From: Earliella scabrosa
Taxonomy: Eukaryota; Basidiomycota; Agaricomycetes; Polyporales; Polyporaceae
NCBI GenBank assembly: GCA_022605405.1
Contig: JABYQQ010000004.1
Location: 1,550,001 to 1,614,000 of the forward strand
Length of the DNA: 64,000 nucleotides
Direction: 5' to 3'
The notes below the pieces were generated by a model, which saw only the letters and a program-made list of their open reading frames with translations, searched no databases and was not told the DNA's origin. The position numbers were made by a program, and so were the translations under genes. Positions 34,251-48,442 of this stretch are shown here, one piece after another (the first letter of the stretch is position 1; each line of letters begins with the position of its first letter).

Positions 34251-36041
34251 CGTCAAGGCCGTTGAAGTTGAATAGGGTACAATAACGAGGAGCAATCGAA
34301 GTAATGGCGCAAAGGGAAGGGAAGGCGGGCGCTGGGGCTCGAAAGTGCATCGCGCTGGCTCTCATATGTATGTGTGTATTGTGTTCCACGCGGCCGCTTC
34401 AAGGAACCTCGAAGATCAGTGAAATGCGTTTGTGAGGAGATTGGCGTGTGTCGAGCACCGCCGCGGGACAACAAATTCCGCGCATTGTGGTTTACCCAAG
34501 CCCACCCCATGGCGGTCGAAAGCACGACCGTCGGGCGCGCATCACTGGCTAGCCGAGGAGGAGACGTCTCAGCGCTGGGGCTGCGCAAACTTCGTCGCGC
34601 GGGCCGTGAAGCCAGCCATCAAGTTCTCGACGGTCCGGTTGCAACCCGGCCCATACAAGGCCAACGCACTACTACTGGTACTAATACACGATCACTCCTC
34701 CCACCCTTGGCTCCAGCATACAATCGACCAACCCGGCGGAACGATTTGGCCGGCTAGATCTCATGTAAGTATCCATGTCATTGGTTTATGTACATACGAG
34801 TCTACGACGCGTAGTCGCGTACGTACTCATGAGTTGAATTTGTCGATGCGCGAAGGGGATGTGCGGCATGCGGTTCTCATTCTCATGGGTCCTCATCAAT
34901 CCACCTCCAATCTATCTGGAGATCCGCAGCGCACGCGCCAAATGAGCGTCCCCCGTGGTCTCAACGACTGTCACTTTCACCTTGCCTGCGCGTGTCGACA
35001 ACCTCCGCCAGCCTCTCATCCTGAATTCACCTGGGTCCTGCCTCGTGTTTTAACCCATCGATGTCATCTCGTCACCGACTCTTTGGCAACGACGCAGGGA
35101 ATGTGGCGCTCGAAACCGCAATCAAAGCTCCAGACACCGGACGTGGCTTCGCGTTCGTTAGACTTGCGTGCACGTTGCTCCACAATCGATCTTGGGAAGC
35201 TGTTTCAACGCCGCGGCTGTCGAGAGCGCTCCGGCCTCGGACGATTGACATGTTGCGACCCTTTGCATGCGCATGGCGTCGGGCTTTAGAGATTCAGCCT
35301 ATACTGCGGGCATGTCATGGGGATAGGTGATAGAAACCATCATCGATGCTGAGCGCTGAGGGTACTTACTACATGATGGTCGCGTTTAGGAATCCATGCG
35401 GACGAAGGCTTCGAGCGAAAGAGCGCCATCCTCACACGAGTCCAGGGGATGTTCGCCGTGGGGGCGTGGCCTGTAACAGACATTCACGGACATTCACGGT
35501 GAAGACAGACTCCGAGTCGCCTCGCCCTTGTGCGCCAGATCATGGTTCGTTATTTGCGCATGTTAGGATCAGAAGCTCCCGCTTGCCAAATCTGGAACTT
35601 CAAGGGTGCTACGTCAGTGGTCACTAACATCTCACAATTTGAGAGCCGTCCCCGACTGTACTCGACTGCGCCAACCCAGGCCCGATGGCGGTAGCGCTGC
35701 GAAACCGTCGACGCTTCATCCTGTAGGTGAGAGGCTTCATTTTGAGCACGACGCCAAGAAATCGTACACGCCCCAGGGACAGCTACTCGGCATTACACTT
35801 ACACTCGTTCTAGGATGTACGTACGTATGCGGGGAGGGATCCGGATGGTCCGTGCGCGGGAGCTCGATGCGTGGCGTAAGCAATAAGGATAAGCAGTCGT
35901 GGCAGCGGTACGTGACGGTGGGAGAATGGATGACCATTGGCAAGGGCAAAGGCGGATAGGGAGAATGGGGGGAGGGAGAGGGAAAAGGGATATCATGAAC
36001 AGACAAGAACGACACAAGGCAAGAAGACGGCGTGTTGGAGC
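34251..36041. other. Intergenic, no gene recognised
   Basis: About 1.8 kb. A long plus-strand open frame at 34432-35289 has no domain, signal peptide or splice partners and is not called. The right end, from about 35755, belongs to the ZIP direct repeat and is the 3' flank of ZIP copy 1. Confidence 0.5.
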
Positions 36042-37970
36042 TTACGCCCAACGGCCGAGGAGCGCCATGAGACCGGCGCCGAGCACCATGCACCCGATCG
36101 CGTAGGCGAGCTTCGAGTTCGAGGCGTGCAGCATATCCGAGTTGAACAGGAACTCGTGGGCCATAAGCTGAACGACGAGTGTGTTGAGCACGACTCAGAG
36201 CATGAGAAGGATGTATGCGCACCTCAACGAGACCGGTGTACAGCAGGATACCACTGGCGAACGAGTCGAGCACACCGCTGACGATACTTGCGGTCGCGCT
36301 GCCCGGGTTGTACGTCTCGCGGACGCCGAGCCCCGCCGCAATGCCAACGGGCGTGGTGATGCCGTACAGGATCGCGCCGACGATGGGGACGTAGTTGTAC
36401 TTGGGCGGTAGGCGAAGGAAGGCGAGCCGGGAGCCAACACCGAGACCCTCGAAGGTTTCTGCGAAGACATTACGTCAGGGCCGGGCACACAAAGATGCAT
36501 CTGAGCTCGGTGCGACTCACGATGAAAGACGATGACGACGAAGAGGATCACGAACTCCTCGTCCACAGCAAGAGTGAGTCCAATGAGGATGCTGTGCAGG
36601 ACGACGCCGAACTCGAGGATAGCGATCCCGACGATCTGCGCGAGGGGCGAATCGCCGACCGCGTGAGGGAAACGTTCGACGTGCTTGCCGGTCTCGACAT
36701 CCGAGTGCGCGTGCGGGTAATTTTGCTTCGCGCCTTGGTGCGAGTCCGTGCTCTCAGCATCCGGGTTCTTCTCGCTCAACGCGCCCTGTTGCGCGATGCT
36801 CTGCTGTGTCGCCTTGTCGGTCTCCGGGCCGTGTGCCGCGTGCGTCGCCAGCCCGTGGCCGTGCGCGTCGTGCGCGAGACCGAGCCGCTTCAGGCGTGCC
36901 GTTCCCCAGCGGAAAGCGACGATCTCGACGATGAAGATGAAGAAGATGCTGAAGAGGCAAATGCCGAATGCGTAGGGCTGAGACAGCGGCAGCTCATGTC
37001 AGCGGCACTGAGCGGCGTAGATCATGACGCGAAGACTCACGTAGTCTCCCCATGCCTCTGCAAGGCAGGGCGAGTCGAGTGAATGGAGGGCGTGCGCGAG
37101 CAGGTGAATGAGGGCGGTGGAAATCTTACAATCGCGAGGGTTGTCAAAACGGAGAAAACATGAACTGAGAAACTCGGGACACGCACGATTACACCGCTCC
37201 CAAAGTACTTGGCCGCGTCGAACACCGGCTGCGGGATGCGCTCGCCCACCCACTTTGTCTTTTTCGCGAGCACGGGGAAAAGAGCGCCAGCGAGAGAGCC
37301 TACGAGGATGATGAAGATGGCCGCGATCCTGAGGCCGGTGTCGGTGTGCCCATGGTCATGGTCGTCGCCGCCAGCGCCGCAGTTGAGCTCTCCGTCGTCG
37401 CCGTGCGAGTGGCCATGGTCGTGACCGGCGTGGAGAAGACGGAAGTGGCTACTCATGATCGTGAGCGAGTGCTAGTGCTTGCGGCGATGGTCGACGGCCG
37501 GGGCCGGAGGCCGGGTATATAAACCGGGGAGGAGGACGAGGACATCGAGGACGGCGAGGATGCATGGCGAGCTCTGGCGTGCACCGAGAGGAGAGATGGG
37601 CATGGCGCACGCGACCGCGACGGTACTCGAGTCAATCGTTGGCCGCTGATTGGCTGCACAATGTTCTCAGCCCAAACGGGAACCCGACAGGTCAGCGCCT
37701 ACCCGTGCCTAGAGAGTCATTATGGCGTTCGTCGACTTCGTCACCGTCCTTGGCTATCCGTTCGGTGTACTCTCGCCCATCATCGACGCTCGCGCACCGT
37801 GTGGCCTCTAGGTTCTGGAGCTGTAGGCATCTGCATGCGATGGTCAACCAACCGCGAGGGTATATATGCGGCCGTATACCCTCAACGCCCGTTGATGTGG
37901 TATTAACCCCGCGGGTGATGCTCTCAACTCTTGGCAGCCAGTCCAGCCTACCGCACCAGTCCTCATGTGT
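35755..37970. repeat. Direct repeat copy 1, carrying ZIP transporter 1
   Basis: The segment begins at caagaaatcgtacacgcccc (35755), covers the 3' flank, the whole ZIP gene and its promoter (shared CCAAT-type motif attggctgcac near 37649), and fades near 37970. It matches the segment from 38621 at an offset of about 2.85 kb, including non-coding flanks. Boundaries are by eye. Confidence 0.75.
36042..37456 (-). CDS. ZIP-family metal (zinc) transporter, copy 1
   Basis: Minus-strand exons 37187-37456, 37041-37124, 36521-36977, 36223-36458 and 36042-36167 give 390 residues with about eight membrane segments. The N-terminus has nine His in 42 residues (HDHGHSHGDD; DHDHGH). Motifs: LRIAAIFIILVGSLAGALFP, ATALIHLLAHALHSL, EFGVVLHSILIGLTLAVDEE in helix 4 and FHQTFEGLGVGSRLAFL in helix 5, the ZIP binuclear metal site. 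A variable cytosolic loop is again His-rich (HDAHGHGLATHAAHG). Family members import zinc or iron across the plasma membrane. Exon phases are identical to copy 2, 1.5 kb away. Substrate inferred from family only. Confidence 0.92.
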
Positions 37971-38920
37971 TCAGCTTGGGCCAAGCGGCGGGATAACGGG
38001 ACATCGCGATACGAGTAGTACTCATAGCGATATAAAACATGCTCCCGCGTTTCTCCCCGACGGCGGCCAACAACTTCAAGTGCACGAAGTTCAAGTTCTG
38101 ATCGCCAGTGAGGAAGGTTGTAGCCCGATGAACGAGATGTGGCGAAGCAGGAGGCAGGAAGGAGCGGCACGATGTTTCGTGTTGTTCAACGACTCGAGCA
38201 TGCATACTCATATATATATACTTACCACGCAAACCAAATCTTCGAACCCTCCACCGCCTGCCGCAGAACGAGGACATGTCTTGGTAGAATCCCGAAGAGG
38301 ATGCCAAAGGCTCACTGCGACGCGCATGCTGCTGCTGCATCCCCGTCCCGTACCCGCGCTGCGAGACTTATTATCGCCGTATGCCCTACGTACATGCAAG
38401 TGCTGTAGTCATTGCACGGGCCGTAAGTATCACGACTAAGGCGTACCGTTTCTGGAATTCTAAGTTTGCTCACCTCCTCGCTCCCACCGAGTTCTCCTCT
38501 GTGGGTCTGTGAGTCTGTGGGTAAGAGGCACATATGAGCCGTACCCGACTCGGAACGATCACAGACAGACTCTCCATCCTCCAAGCAAGAGGTTAGCATT
38601 TTTTCAGCACAGCACAACAACAAGAAATCGTACACGCCCCAGGGACAGTTACTACTCGGCATTACACTCAGTCTAGTATGTACGTACGTATGTGAGGGGA
38701 TGTCCGTGCATAGGAGGTCGATGGGTGGTGCAAGTAATAAGGATAAGCAGTCGTAGTCGTGGCAGCAGTGCGTGACGATGCGATGGTAGATGAGCATGGG
38801 CGAATGCGGATCAGAAAGCAAGGGCGACGCAAGGCAAGAAGTCGAAGTCAAGCTTTTGAGGCTCGGGAAGGCTAGGTTGGTACGGCCGCAGGCGAAGGTG
38901 CCACGGCAGCGGGTTGGAGC
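37457..38920. other. Intergenic between the two ZIP genes
   Basis: Holds the promoter of ZIP copy 1 (to about 37970), a unique stretch of about 650 bp with no gene seen, and from 38621 the 3' flank of ZIP copy 2. TATATAAA at 37516-37523, 60 bp before ZIP 1, reads TTTATATA on the coding strand and may act as its TATA box. Confidence 0.5.
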
Positions 38921-40820
38921 TTATGCCCAACGCCCGAGGAGCGCCATGATCCCCGCGCCGAGGACCATGCACCCGATCGCGTAGGCGAGCTTCGAGTTCG
39001 ACGCGTTCAGCATGTCCGAGTTGAACAGGAACTCGTGGGCCATGAGCTGGACGGCGAGTACGTTGAGCCTGGCTCGAGGTATGGAGGGGATGGATGCGCA
39101 CCTCTACGAGACCGGTATAGAGCAGGATGCCACTTGCGAACGCATCGAGCACACCGCTGACGATGCTTGCGGTCGTGCTTCCCGGGTTATATGTCTCCCG
39201 GACGCCGAGCCCCGCCGCGATACCTATCGGAGTGGTGATGCCGTATAGGATCGCGCCGAGTATAGGGACGTAGTTGTACTTGTGCGGTAGACGAAGGAAG
39301 GCAAGTCGCGAGCCGACACCGAGACCCTCGAAGGTTTCTGTAGACACACAGACATTACGTCAGAGCCAAGCAAAAAGCCGCGGCCGCTATAACTTACGAT
39401 GGAAGACGATGACAACAAAGAGGATCTTGAACTCCTCGTCCACAGCGAGAGTGAGGCCGATGAGGATGCTGTGCAGGACGACACCGAACTCGAGGATAGC
39501 AATCCCGATGATCTGCGCGAGGGGCGAATCGCCGACGGCGTGCGGCACATGGTGAACGTGCTTGCCGGTCTCGACATCCGAGTGTGCCTGGGGGTAGTGC
39601 TGCTCGCCGCCGTGCGCTGAATGCGCGCTGTCGTCGTCCTGAGTCTTCTCACTCACCGCGCCCTGGTGCGCGATGCTCTGCTGCGTTATCTTGTCGGTCT
39701 CCGGGCCGTGTGCGGCATGCGTCGCCAGCCCGTGCCCGTGCGCGTCGTGCGCGAGACCGAGCCGCTTCAGGCGTGCAGTCCCCCAGCGGAAGGCGACGAT
39801 CTCGACGATGAAGATGAAGAAGATGCTGAAGAGACAGATGCCGAATGCGTAAGGCTGGGGGAGTGTTGCCTCACGTCAGCGAGCGCGCGTGGATAGTAAC
39901 GCGAGTACTCACGTAGTCTCCCCATGCCTCTGCGAGGCAGGGCGATCCGAGCGCATCGACAGCGGGCTCGAGTAGGTGGATGAGAGCGGTGGCGATCTTG
40001 CCGTCAAGAGGATGGTTAGGAGACGACAGGGGCTGGCGAGCTAAGGATACTACGCACAATGACACCGCTACCAAAGTACTTGGCCGCGTCGAACACGGGC
40101 TGAGGAATGTGATCGCCCAGCCACTTTGTCTTCTTGGCGAGCACAGGAAAGAGAGCACCAGCGAGAGAGCCAACGAGAATGATGAAGATGGCCGCGATTC
40201 TGAGGCCAGTGTCAGAGTGATCGCCGCCGCCATCGCCACAATTGAGCTCCTCGAGCTCAACGTCGTCGGCGCGGGCAGCGTGCAGGAGACGAAGGTTGCG
40301 ACGCATGGCGAACGAGTGCGGGCGATGGTGGGCGGCCGGTACCGGATGCCGGTTATATGGGGAGGAGGGTCGGGGAGGAGGAAGAGGGAGAGGACGGGTG
40401 GCCAGAATCCGGCGTCCAGCGAGAGTTGGAGAGGGATGGCATGAGCGCCCGCGACCGCGACGGTACTCGAATCAATCGTTGGCCTCTGATTGGCTGCACA
40501 AAGTTCTCAGGGGACACGGGTACCCTCCAGGTCAGCGCTTAGAGAGCCATTATTGCGTTACGGTTCATCTGCCTCCGTCACCGTCCTCGGTTATCCGCTC
40601 GCTCTGCTCTCTCGGTGGTTGAATCCATTCGCCCGTCGTCTATGCTCGAGCACCGCTCAGTCTCTATGTACCGGGGGTTGCAGGTACCTGCATGCACCCA
40701 ACCGCGAGAGCATACCCTCAACCCCCGCCGGTTTCGTGCCGGCATCGGCCTCATGTCTGGTCACTGGTATCACACCTGTCGGCATCCAATTCAGCCTCCT
40801 ACCGCACGGGTCCTCAGGCA
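38621..40820. repeat. Direct repeat copy 2, carrying ZIP transporter 2
   Basis: Second copy of the segment starting at 35755. Shared non-coding blocks include the 3' motif caagaaatcgtacacgcccc, the attggctgcaca promoter motif near 40489 and ataccctcaac near 40710. Similarity is visible by eye through about 40820. Confidence 0.75.
38921..40306 (-). CDS. ZIP-family metal (zinc) transporter, copy 2
   Basis: Minus-strand exons 40058-40306, 39913-39996, 39398-39854, 39102-39337 and 38921-39046 give 383 residues. Four exons have exactly the same lengths as in copy 1 (84, 457, 236, 126 nt); only exon 1 differs. The ZIP metal-site helices (EFGVVLHSILIGLTLAVDEE; FHQTFEGLGVGSRLAFL) are unchanged and the His-rich loop between helices 3 and 4 is mostly kept. 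The N-terminus has lost the His repeats: only two His remain in the first 34 residues, replaced by Asp/Glu. Probably a recent paralogue with altered metal sensing or affinity (inference). Same strand as copy 1. Confidence 0.92.
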
Positions 40821-41849
40821 CTGAGCAAACCCGACTGAACACTACGCAACTGATATGCCACACAGCGTCAATAGAGACACAAGTGAGTACCTCCCCAGTG
40901 CGTCCTCCTTGACGGGCGTGGGCGCCTTGACACCTACAGGGGTCTCGCCCGACCCGCAGTTCACGGGCTGGATGGCATCGATCCTGCGCTTCTCAGAGGC
41001 ACACAGAGGCACTCACGCACCCACGCACCGAAGTTCCGTTGTCCGAAACCGTGCAGTTCGTCCACACGCTCTCGGGCACCTCGGTTGCTGCTGGCTCCAG
41101 CTGCCCACATAGACCCCCATCCACCCGCGACTTGCATGAATACCAGGCGGGCATCTCAGCCATGCCGGTATGTAACGATCGTCTCAGGTCTCAGGAGGCG
41201 GGATTGCGATAGTTTTATCCGTTCCGATCATCAAGGAATCTCACCGAGCATGGTATGCCGAACGGAAAATGCGTTTCGAACTCCACTTGTGGCAGTTATC
41301 GTTAGTCTCGCAGGGACCCTGTATCAATGTCATGCTGGCTGTTCCATGCCCGGCGTGTTATGCAGATGTCGGCTTTTCGGCTCCGGCAGCATCCCAATGC
41401 CACTCCTAGCGCGCCCCTCCAAGTCATAGAATACGCCACGGCTGAAGTGCTCACATGCGGTGAGAATCGAGTTGTTAATGGATGACCTACTGCGGACCCC
41501 TCTAGGAAGCTAGGAGCAGGTTGCACAGTGCGGAAGAGCATCTAGAGATAGTCATCTTCAACTTCGCCGTGGCGTTGCAATCGGGCTCCATGTGCCCACC
41601 GAAGCTCTGGCAACTCAAATCAAGTATGGAACTACCGCGAACTGTAATTTCAATATCAGACAGGGCGAACACGAAGCTGACAGCACATACAGCGTTCCAA
41701 TCGACATCCATCTTTTACCCACCGATATCTATAGCACCGGCTCGAGCTACCAGAGTTTTGAGCGGCGATAACGCGGCTGCAATCCTTCATACATTAATCC
41801 CCTGCCGGTGACGCTTCAGGACGTCCCACCGGTCAACTTGACAATATTC
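40307..41849. other. Intergenic: ZIP 2 promoter, then nothing recognised
   Basis: The left 500 bp are the promoter part of the direct repeat. From 40820 on there are only short frames; a minus-strand 69-residue frame at 41502-41711 looks weakly protein-like but has no partner or domain. Confidence 0.45.
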
Positions 41850-43412
41850 CTACGGGGCTTCTCGACGACGCCACCCACGAGACGTGCTGCCAAGCTGCCC
41901 TCCCGAACCCTGAGAGCGAGGAGACTGTTCTCCAAGCGGCGCACGATCCGTCTTCTGAGGGTACGGCGCAGCACGTCGACCACGACGACCGCCTCGGGAT
42001 GCACGACCACCCTCGTTCGCCACGAGGTGACCGTGCTCTCCGGGATCGCGACTTGCGCCTCCCTCACAGAGGTCGGCCTGCTTGCGAGACGCGTCCGCGT
42101 GTGGTCTGATCGTTTCAGCCTGGGGCTGGGGCCGGCAGCACTGGGGCGCTGCCATCCAGGGCCGCCCTCTCTCAGACGCGTTCATCGTCGATATTGGCCT
42201 CGGGGTAGCGGCTCGGCCGAGATCTGCGTGACGCGGTTCGCGGGGCCACGGCTGTGGCGCACAGCAACCCATTGTGGACGGAGAGTTGCTCTGAGCACCT
42301 GCTGTATCATGATGCTTTGGAGACAGCTGTGATAGTGTGGCGCGCTTCGGCGGGGCCCCGTCGTGCGACGTCCACTCATCAATATTACTCGCGACATGAC
42401 CGCTCGAGTTGCGTCTTGCCGGGGGGTTACACGCCGGACAATCGGCATCCCAGAACTCCTGGTTCTCAGGCAGACTTTCGTGCACGGGAATGCTCAGGCT
42501 GCTGACGTTGTTGCGTAATAGACGTTTGACCCGTTTCAGGAAGTCGTCAGTAACCTCGTCGAGTCTCTTCATGCTTGCCAGCAGTCCCGAGATTTCATCG
42601 GAGTCCCCGAGAGCCTGAGGATCGGTTGCGCTGTGCGGCGTCGCTCCCGGAGCTGGCGCCGCGTCACGAGGAACGTGCGGAGGCAATGTGTGTAACATTT
42701 GATGAGCGTCGTATGGGACATGGCTGTCGGCAGATGACCGTGATGCTCTAAAGGTATCCGGCCTAGTGGGAGCAGGGTACGGGGTATGCTCAGGAGGGAC
42801 GACCTGTGGAGAGGCAGGAAGAGTGCGGATTGAGGATGGGTGCCAGTCTTGATGGTATGCGGACTGTGATGATGATGGGAATGCTCGTTGTATCGTTGTC
42901 CGATGGCCGGAATCATGATGAATGGGAGAGTACGACTCCACACCCATGTTGAGTGACGGCTGGCCGTCAGCGCCACCACTGGCACTGGCACTTGTAGTGT
43001 GGAAGTGGTCGATGGATGCTTCCTCCTCGAGAGATAGGCATGCTGGCCCAATTTGAGGCAAATGTGTGGTGTCTTCTATCGCATTCTCATGCCTTGTGGA
43101 GGCCCGCATTGGCTCAAAGCGAGGCGGAATGAGCCTACTGGCAGATAGGATCTCGTTGGATGTACTCAGAGGTATTGGACTCGTAGTAGCATCGCCAGGT
43201 GGCGTCGCAGTCGGAGGAAGGAAGGCAGGATGACCACGAAAATCATTGTAAGAGGGTTGAGTTGCAAGAGAGTCCGAAGGGCGTTCGTTGTTCGCGGTGG
43301 CTTCCCTCTGACATAACGACAGTCAGGAAGATCAGAACTCAGATACAGAGTTATCACGGTGGCTTGCCTTGTCTGCAGTACTATGCGATGAGGTACTACT
43401 CTTTGGTGTCAT
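41850..43412 (-). CDS. Hypothetical protein, disordered with a short helical core
   Basis: Minus-strand exons 43368-43412 and 41850-43307 give 500 residues. Exon 1 encodes MTPKSSTSSHSTADK; the only in-phase join to the long open frame uses a GC-AG intron (43308-43367). A TATA box 93 bp upstream supports this start. Residues ~20-190 are Pro/Ser/His-rich and probably disordered. Then comes a helical segment (GLLASMKRLDEVTDDFLKRV), followed by FWDADCPACNPPARR. The C-terminal third is Arg/Gly/Pro-rich, and a second frame over the same region (41816-42067) is also open, so an undetected intron there is possible. I do not recognise a family. Could be a transcription-related or cytoskeletal disordered protein; no function claimed. 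Confidence 0.5.
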
Positions 43413-43504
43413 TGTACTAGGTGAGAGATGCTCGCGACCTCGACAGAATGAGAGGACTTAAGAGGACGCGCTGAAGTATACTGTATCCTCGGACCTCGGC
43501 AACC

Positions 43505-43511
43505 TTTTATA
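43505..43511 (-). promoter_or_regulatory. TATA box of the hypothetical gene at 41.9-43.4 kb
   Basis: TATAAAA on the minus strand, 93 bp upstream of the ATG at 43412. It argues against a competing minus-strand frame (43458-43811) that would contain it. Confidence 0.55.
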
Positions 43512-44378
43512 GGTCTCTACAAGGTAGTGCCTGATATAAGAGGGTCTGCCTTGAGGCTCGTCCGCCCTACATACTGCCCAACTTGCGGCCTGATTACCGT
43601 ACAGAGAATGAATGCCCCAATTGTGGAACGCGGACGTTAAAGATGGCGAACATGTCGATGTACAAATGTAACCATTGTACATTTCTACAAAAGGGACACC
43701 AGAGATACAAGACCCGCTGCGACTAGGATATTGTTCTTGAAGCAGCAGTGAGAGCTGGGAAGCGAGCATAGCAACAGTTGGGACGAGGGCAACAACGAGA
43801 AGACAGCACATGTGAGTCCCCTCTGTAGGTAAACAGTTGTATAACTAGTGCTCTTTGTCGTACAATCTCGGCAACCGAGAGACTATCTCGATCCTAAGTT
43901 TGACCGTGACAGTACTTATTGGTGGCGAGACTCGAAGGGCGGTATACTTAGGAGGCTAGTAGATAGCAGCCTTGTCCGGCAATATTACCGCGTTAGTGGG
44001 ACCCCGACATCGTGGCGACGCTCGGCAGCTGGAAGTCGCGCGCGTTCCTGGAGTATTGGACTTGGAGGTTGCAAAGGTCGCCAGTAGTGACGTCAGCGAG
44101 CGGTTGCCAATATGAGCGCTTGTAATGCCTCTTTGGGCGAACGGCAGCCAACAGTCGGTCCCCGGTCCGGAGGACTCTTCCTGGCACCCACGCTCAGCGT
44201 GCTTGCGTCTCTTGCCGCAGCTGTCCCTCTCAATAGTAACACGCCACAGACGACCCAAGCTTGCGCTCTGCGCCGAACTGTCATCTACTGCAGCACCGAC
44301 TCTTGATATCGTATTCTAAGTCGTTGGACTCGGACCATTGCTCTTCCAGAGATCGTCAAGGTCCACGATACCGCCGCC
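43512..44378. other. Intergenic between divergent genes, nothing seen
   Basis: Several short frames on both strands with no recognisable feature; promoter region of the hypothetical gene to the left and of the F-box gene to the right. Confidence 0.45.
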
Positions 44379-46047
44379 ATGACCACTCCTGAGAAGAGTC
44401 ATTGCTTGTACATCGCGGAGATCGCCCGTAAGGTCGTTGGACACATGCAGCTGGACGAAGACCAACGATCGCTGGCATGCCTTGCAAGAACATGTCGCTC
44501 ATTGTCCGACCCCGCTCTCGATCATCTCTGGAGCTACCAGGTGGGCCTCAAAAACTTGCTAAACACCATGCCTCCTGGCTTGTGCGAAGTCAAGGCATCG
44601 AAGGATATGCCTCGTTTGCAATTGGCGGTGAGCGTGCCTTCTTGTATGCGTAATCGTCACAAGGACTGATTTGCGACGGGTTCAGTACTTACGCCGCGAA
44701 CTGGATGCATCAGACCTCGCCCGTTTCGAACTCTATGCCGGCCGTATCGTGCACCTAGCCGATAACATGAAGCAAGGCCCACCCGTCACTTGGCTTGGCC
44801 AGACGTTCCTACGCGCCCTCTCTCTGTACTATGGGCCGTCCACGCCATTCACACAGCTTTTCACTCTCGAGTGTCGGGATCGTATCCTTCACAAGGAAGG
44901 GCCCCCGCCGGGCCTGGACGGCTGGACAATCCTTTGCAGCCCCAGGCTCCACAACCTCACAATCAATACCGACGTAGACATAGGAAATGATGCACTTCCG
45001 TCTCTTCTCACATTCGTCACTCGGTGCCCCAGCATGCAACAGCTGATCCTGCATTTCCCAGTGGGCAGTGTAGAGGGCGCGGCAACGCTCACAGGCGTCG
45101 TGCGCGCGATCAAGACCCTCAACAAGTTTGTTTGCGGATTCCTATCCACCCCTCTACCCATTGAGCTTCTGACCGCCCTCGCCGCCCTCCCTCACTTGAA
45201 TCACCTCGACGTCCGGCTGATTCCAGGCTACGATTTCCAACTCGGGCAGCGCCTGAGGGTAGTTACATCCGAGGTCCCGCGCGACAGATCCGTCTTTGAC
45301 GAGATCACCCACTTCGGTCTCGAAGTGGACCGCCCGCAGACATACCATACGGTTCTTGCGGGGATGGCGTTCAAGAAACTCGAAAGAGCCATTATCCTAC
45401 TCTCCACACGCGGACACTACCACAATTTCGGCCCATGCTTCACGGCTCTCCGCGACAGCTGCGCGCCCAACTTCTCCGGGCTCGTCGAGCTGTATTACGA
45501 AGACTGTATAAACACCCTCCGAATCCGGGACCCATACATCTCCATCGCCGCCAGACATCCCATCACACTTGACACCCTAGCCCCGCTGCTCTCCTTCCAC
45601 TCGCTCGAGGGCGTTTTCATCAAGACGATGAACCCCGTCCAGCTCACCGACCAGGACGTCGACACGCTCGCAGCCGCATGGCCGCGTCTGCGCTATCTGC
45701 AGCTGGACTGTGCCGTCGAGGCCGAGCTTTTGTCCGCGTACGAATGCGTGACGCTCGCCGGACTGGCCTCTCTCGCACGACGCTGCCCGCGGCTAGAGTA
45801 CCTTGATCTATTTGTGGGAGCATCCGAAAGACACCTCCCGGATGATATCGAGGTCCCCGCTGAGGGAAAGGGCGGGTGCCTCAAGAGGCTGACCGTCCAG
45901 GACTCTCTGTGCGATCAGCCAGAGAAAGTCGCGGCGTTCCTCCGGAACCTCTTCCCCTCTCTGCGCATAATCGACACTGATGGACCACATACGGGCCCGG
46001 ACGTAAACCCGTGGAAGAGGGTCGCAGAGCTCCTTGTGGATTTGTAG
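44379..46047 (+). CDS. F-box/LRR-like protein
   Basis: Two exons, 44379-44627 and 44686-46047, give 536 residues. The N-terminus has IAEIARKVVGHM and SLACLARTCRSLSDPALDHLW, the F-box form common in Agaricomycetes (ending in DPALDxLW). The remainder is a run of irregular Leu-rich repeats: LHNLTINTDVDIGNDALPSL, LAALPHLNHLDVRLIPG, LARRCPRLEYLDLFVG, FLRNLFPSLRIIDTDGPH. Such proteins bring targets to SCF ubiquitin ligases; targets unknown. The intron is 58 nt and joins the frames at LQLA/YLRR. Confidence 0.88.
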
Positions 46048-46197
46048 AAAAATCGCAAGGTAATGGGTCGCACCGTCATATCATGATCAATATATGGATG
46101 CGCATTGATACACTCAGTTTGGACATAGGTATACAATATCTTGGGCTCTTCGTCTTTTGTTTTCTCCCTGTTTGTCCCCGCAACGGTTTCTTGCATC

Positions 46198-48364
<2,167 letters not shown>

Positions 48365-48442
48365 GGTCGCGGTCGGTGCAGCGGGGTGGTGGGGGTGGGG
48401 AGAAAAGGTTCGATAGATAATGCCCCGCAGAGGGGACGCATA

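Noticed and set aside
34432..35289. 285-residue open frame on the plus strand
   Set aside because: No domain, mixed composition, no introns joining it to anything; not conserved with the repeat that follows.
41502..41711. 69-residue minus-strand frame
   Set aside because: Weakly protein-like but no start context, partner exon or family likeness.
43458..43811. Small minus-strand frame with a hydrophobic start resembling a signal peptide
   Set aside because: It contains the TATA box of the downstream gene and lies in the right place to be that gene's promoter.
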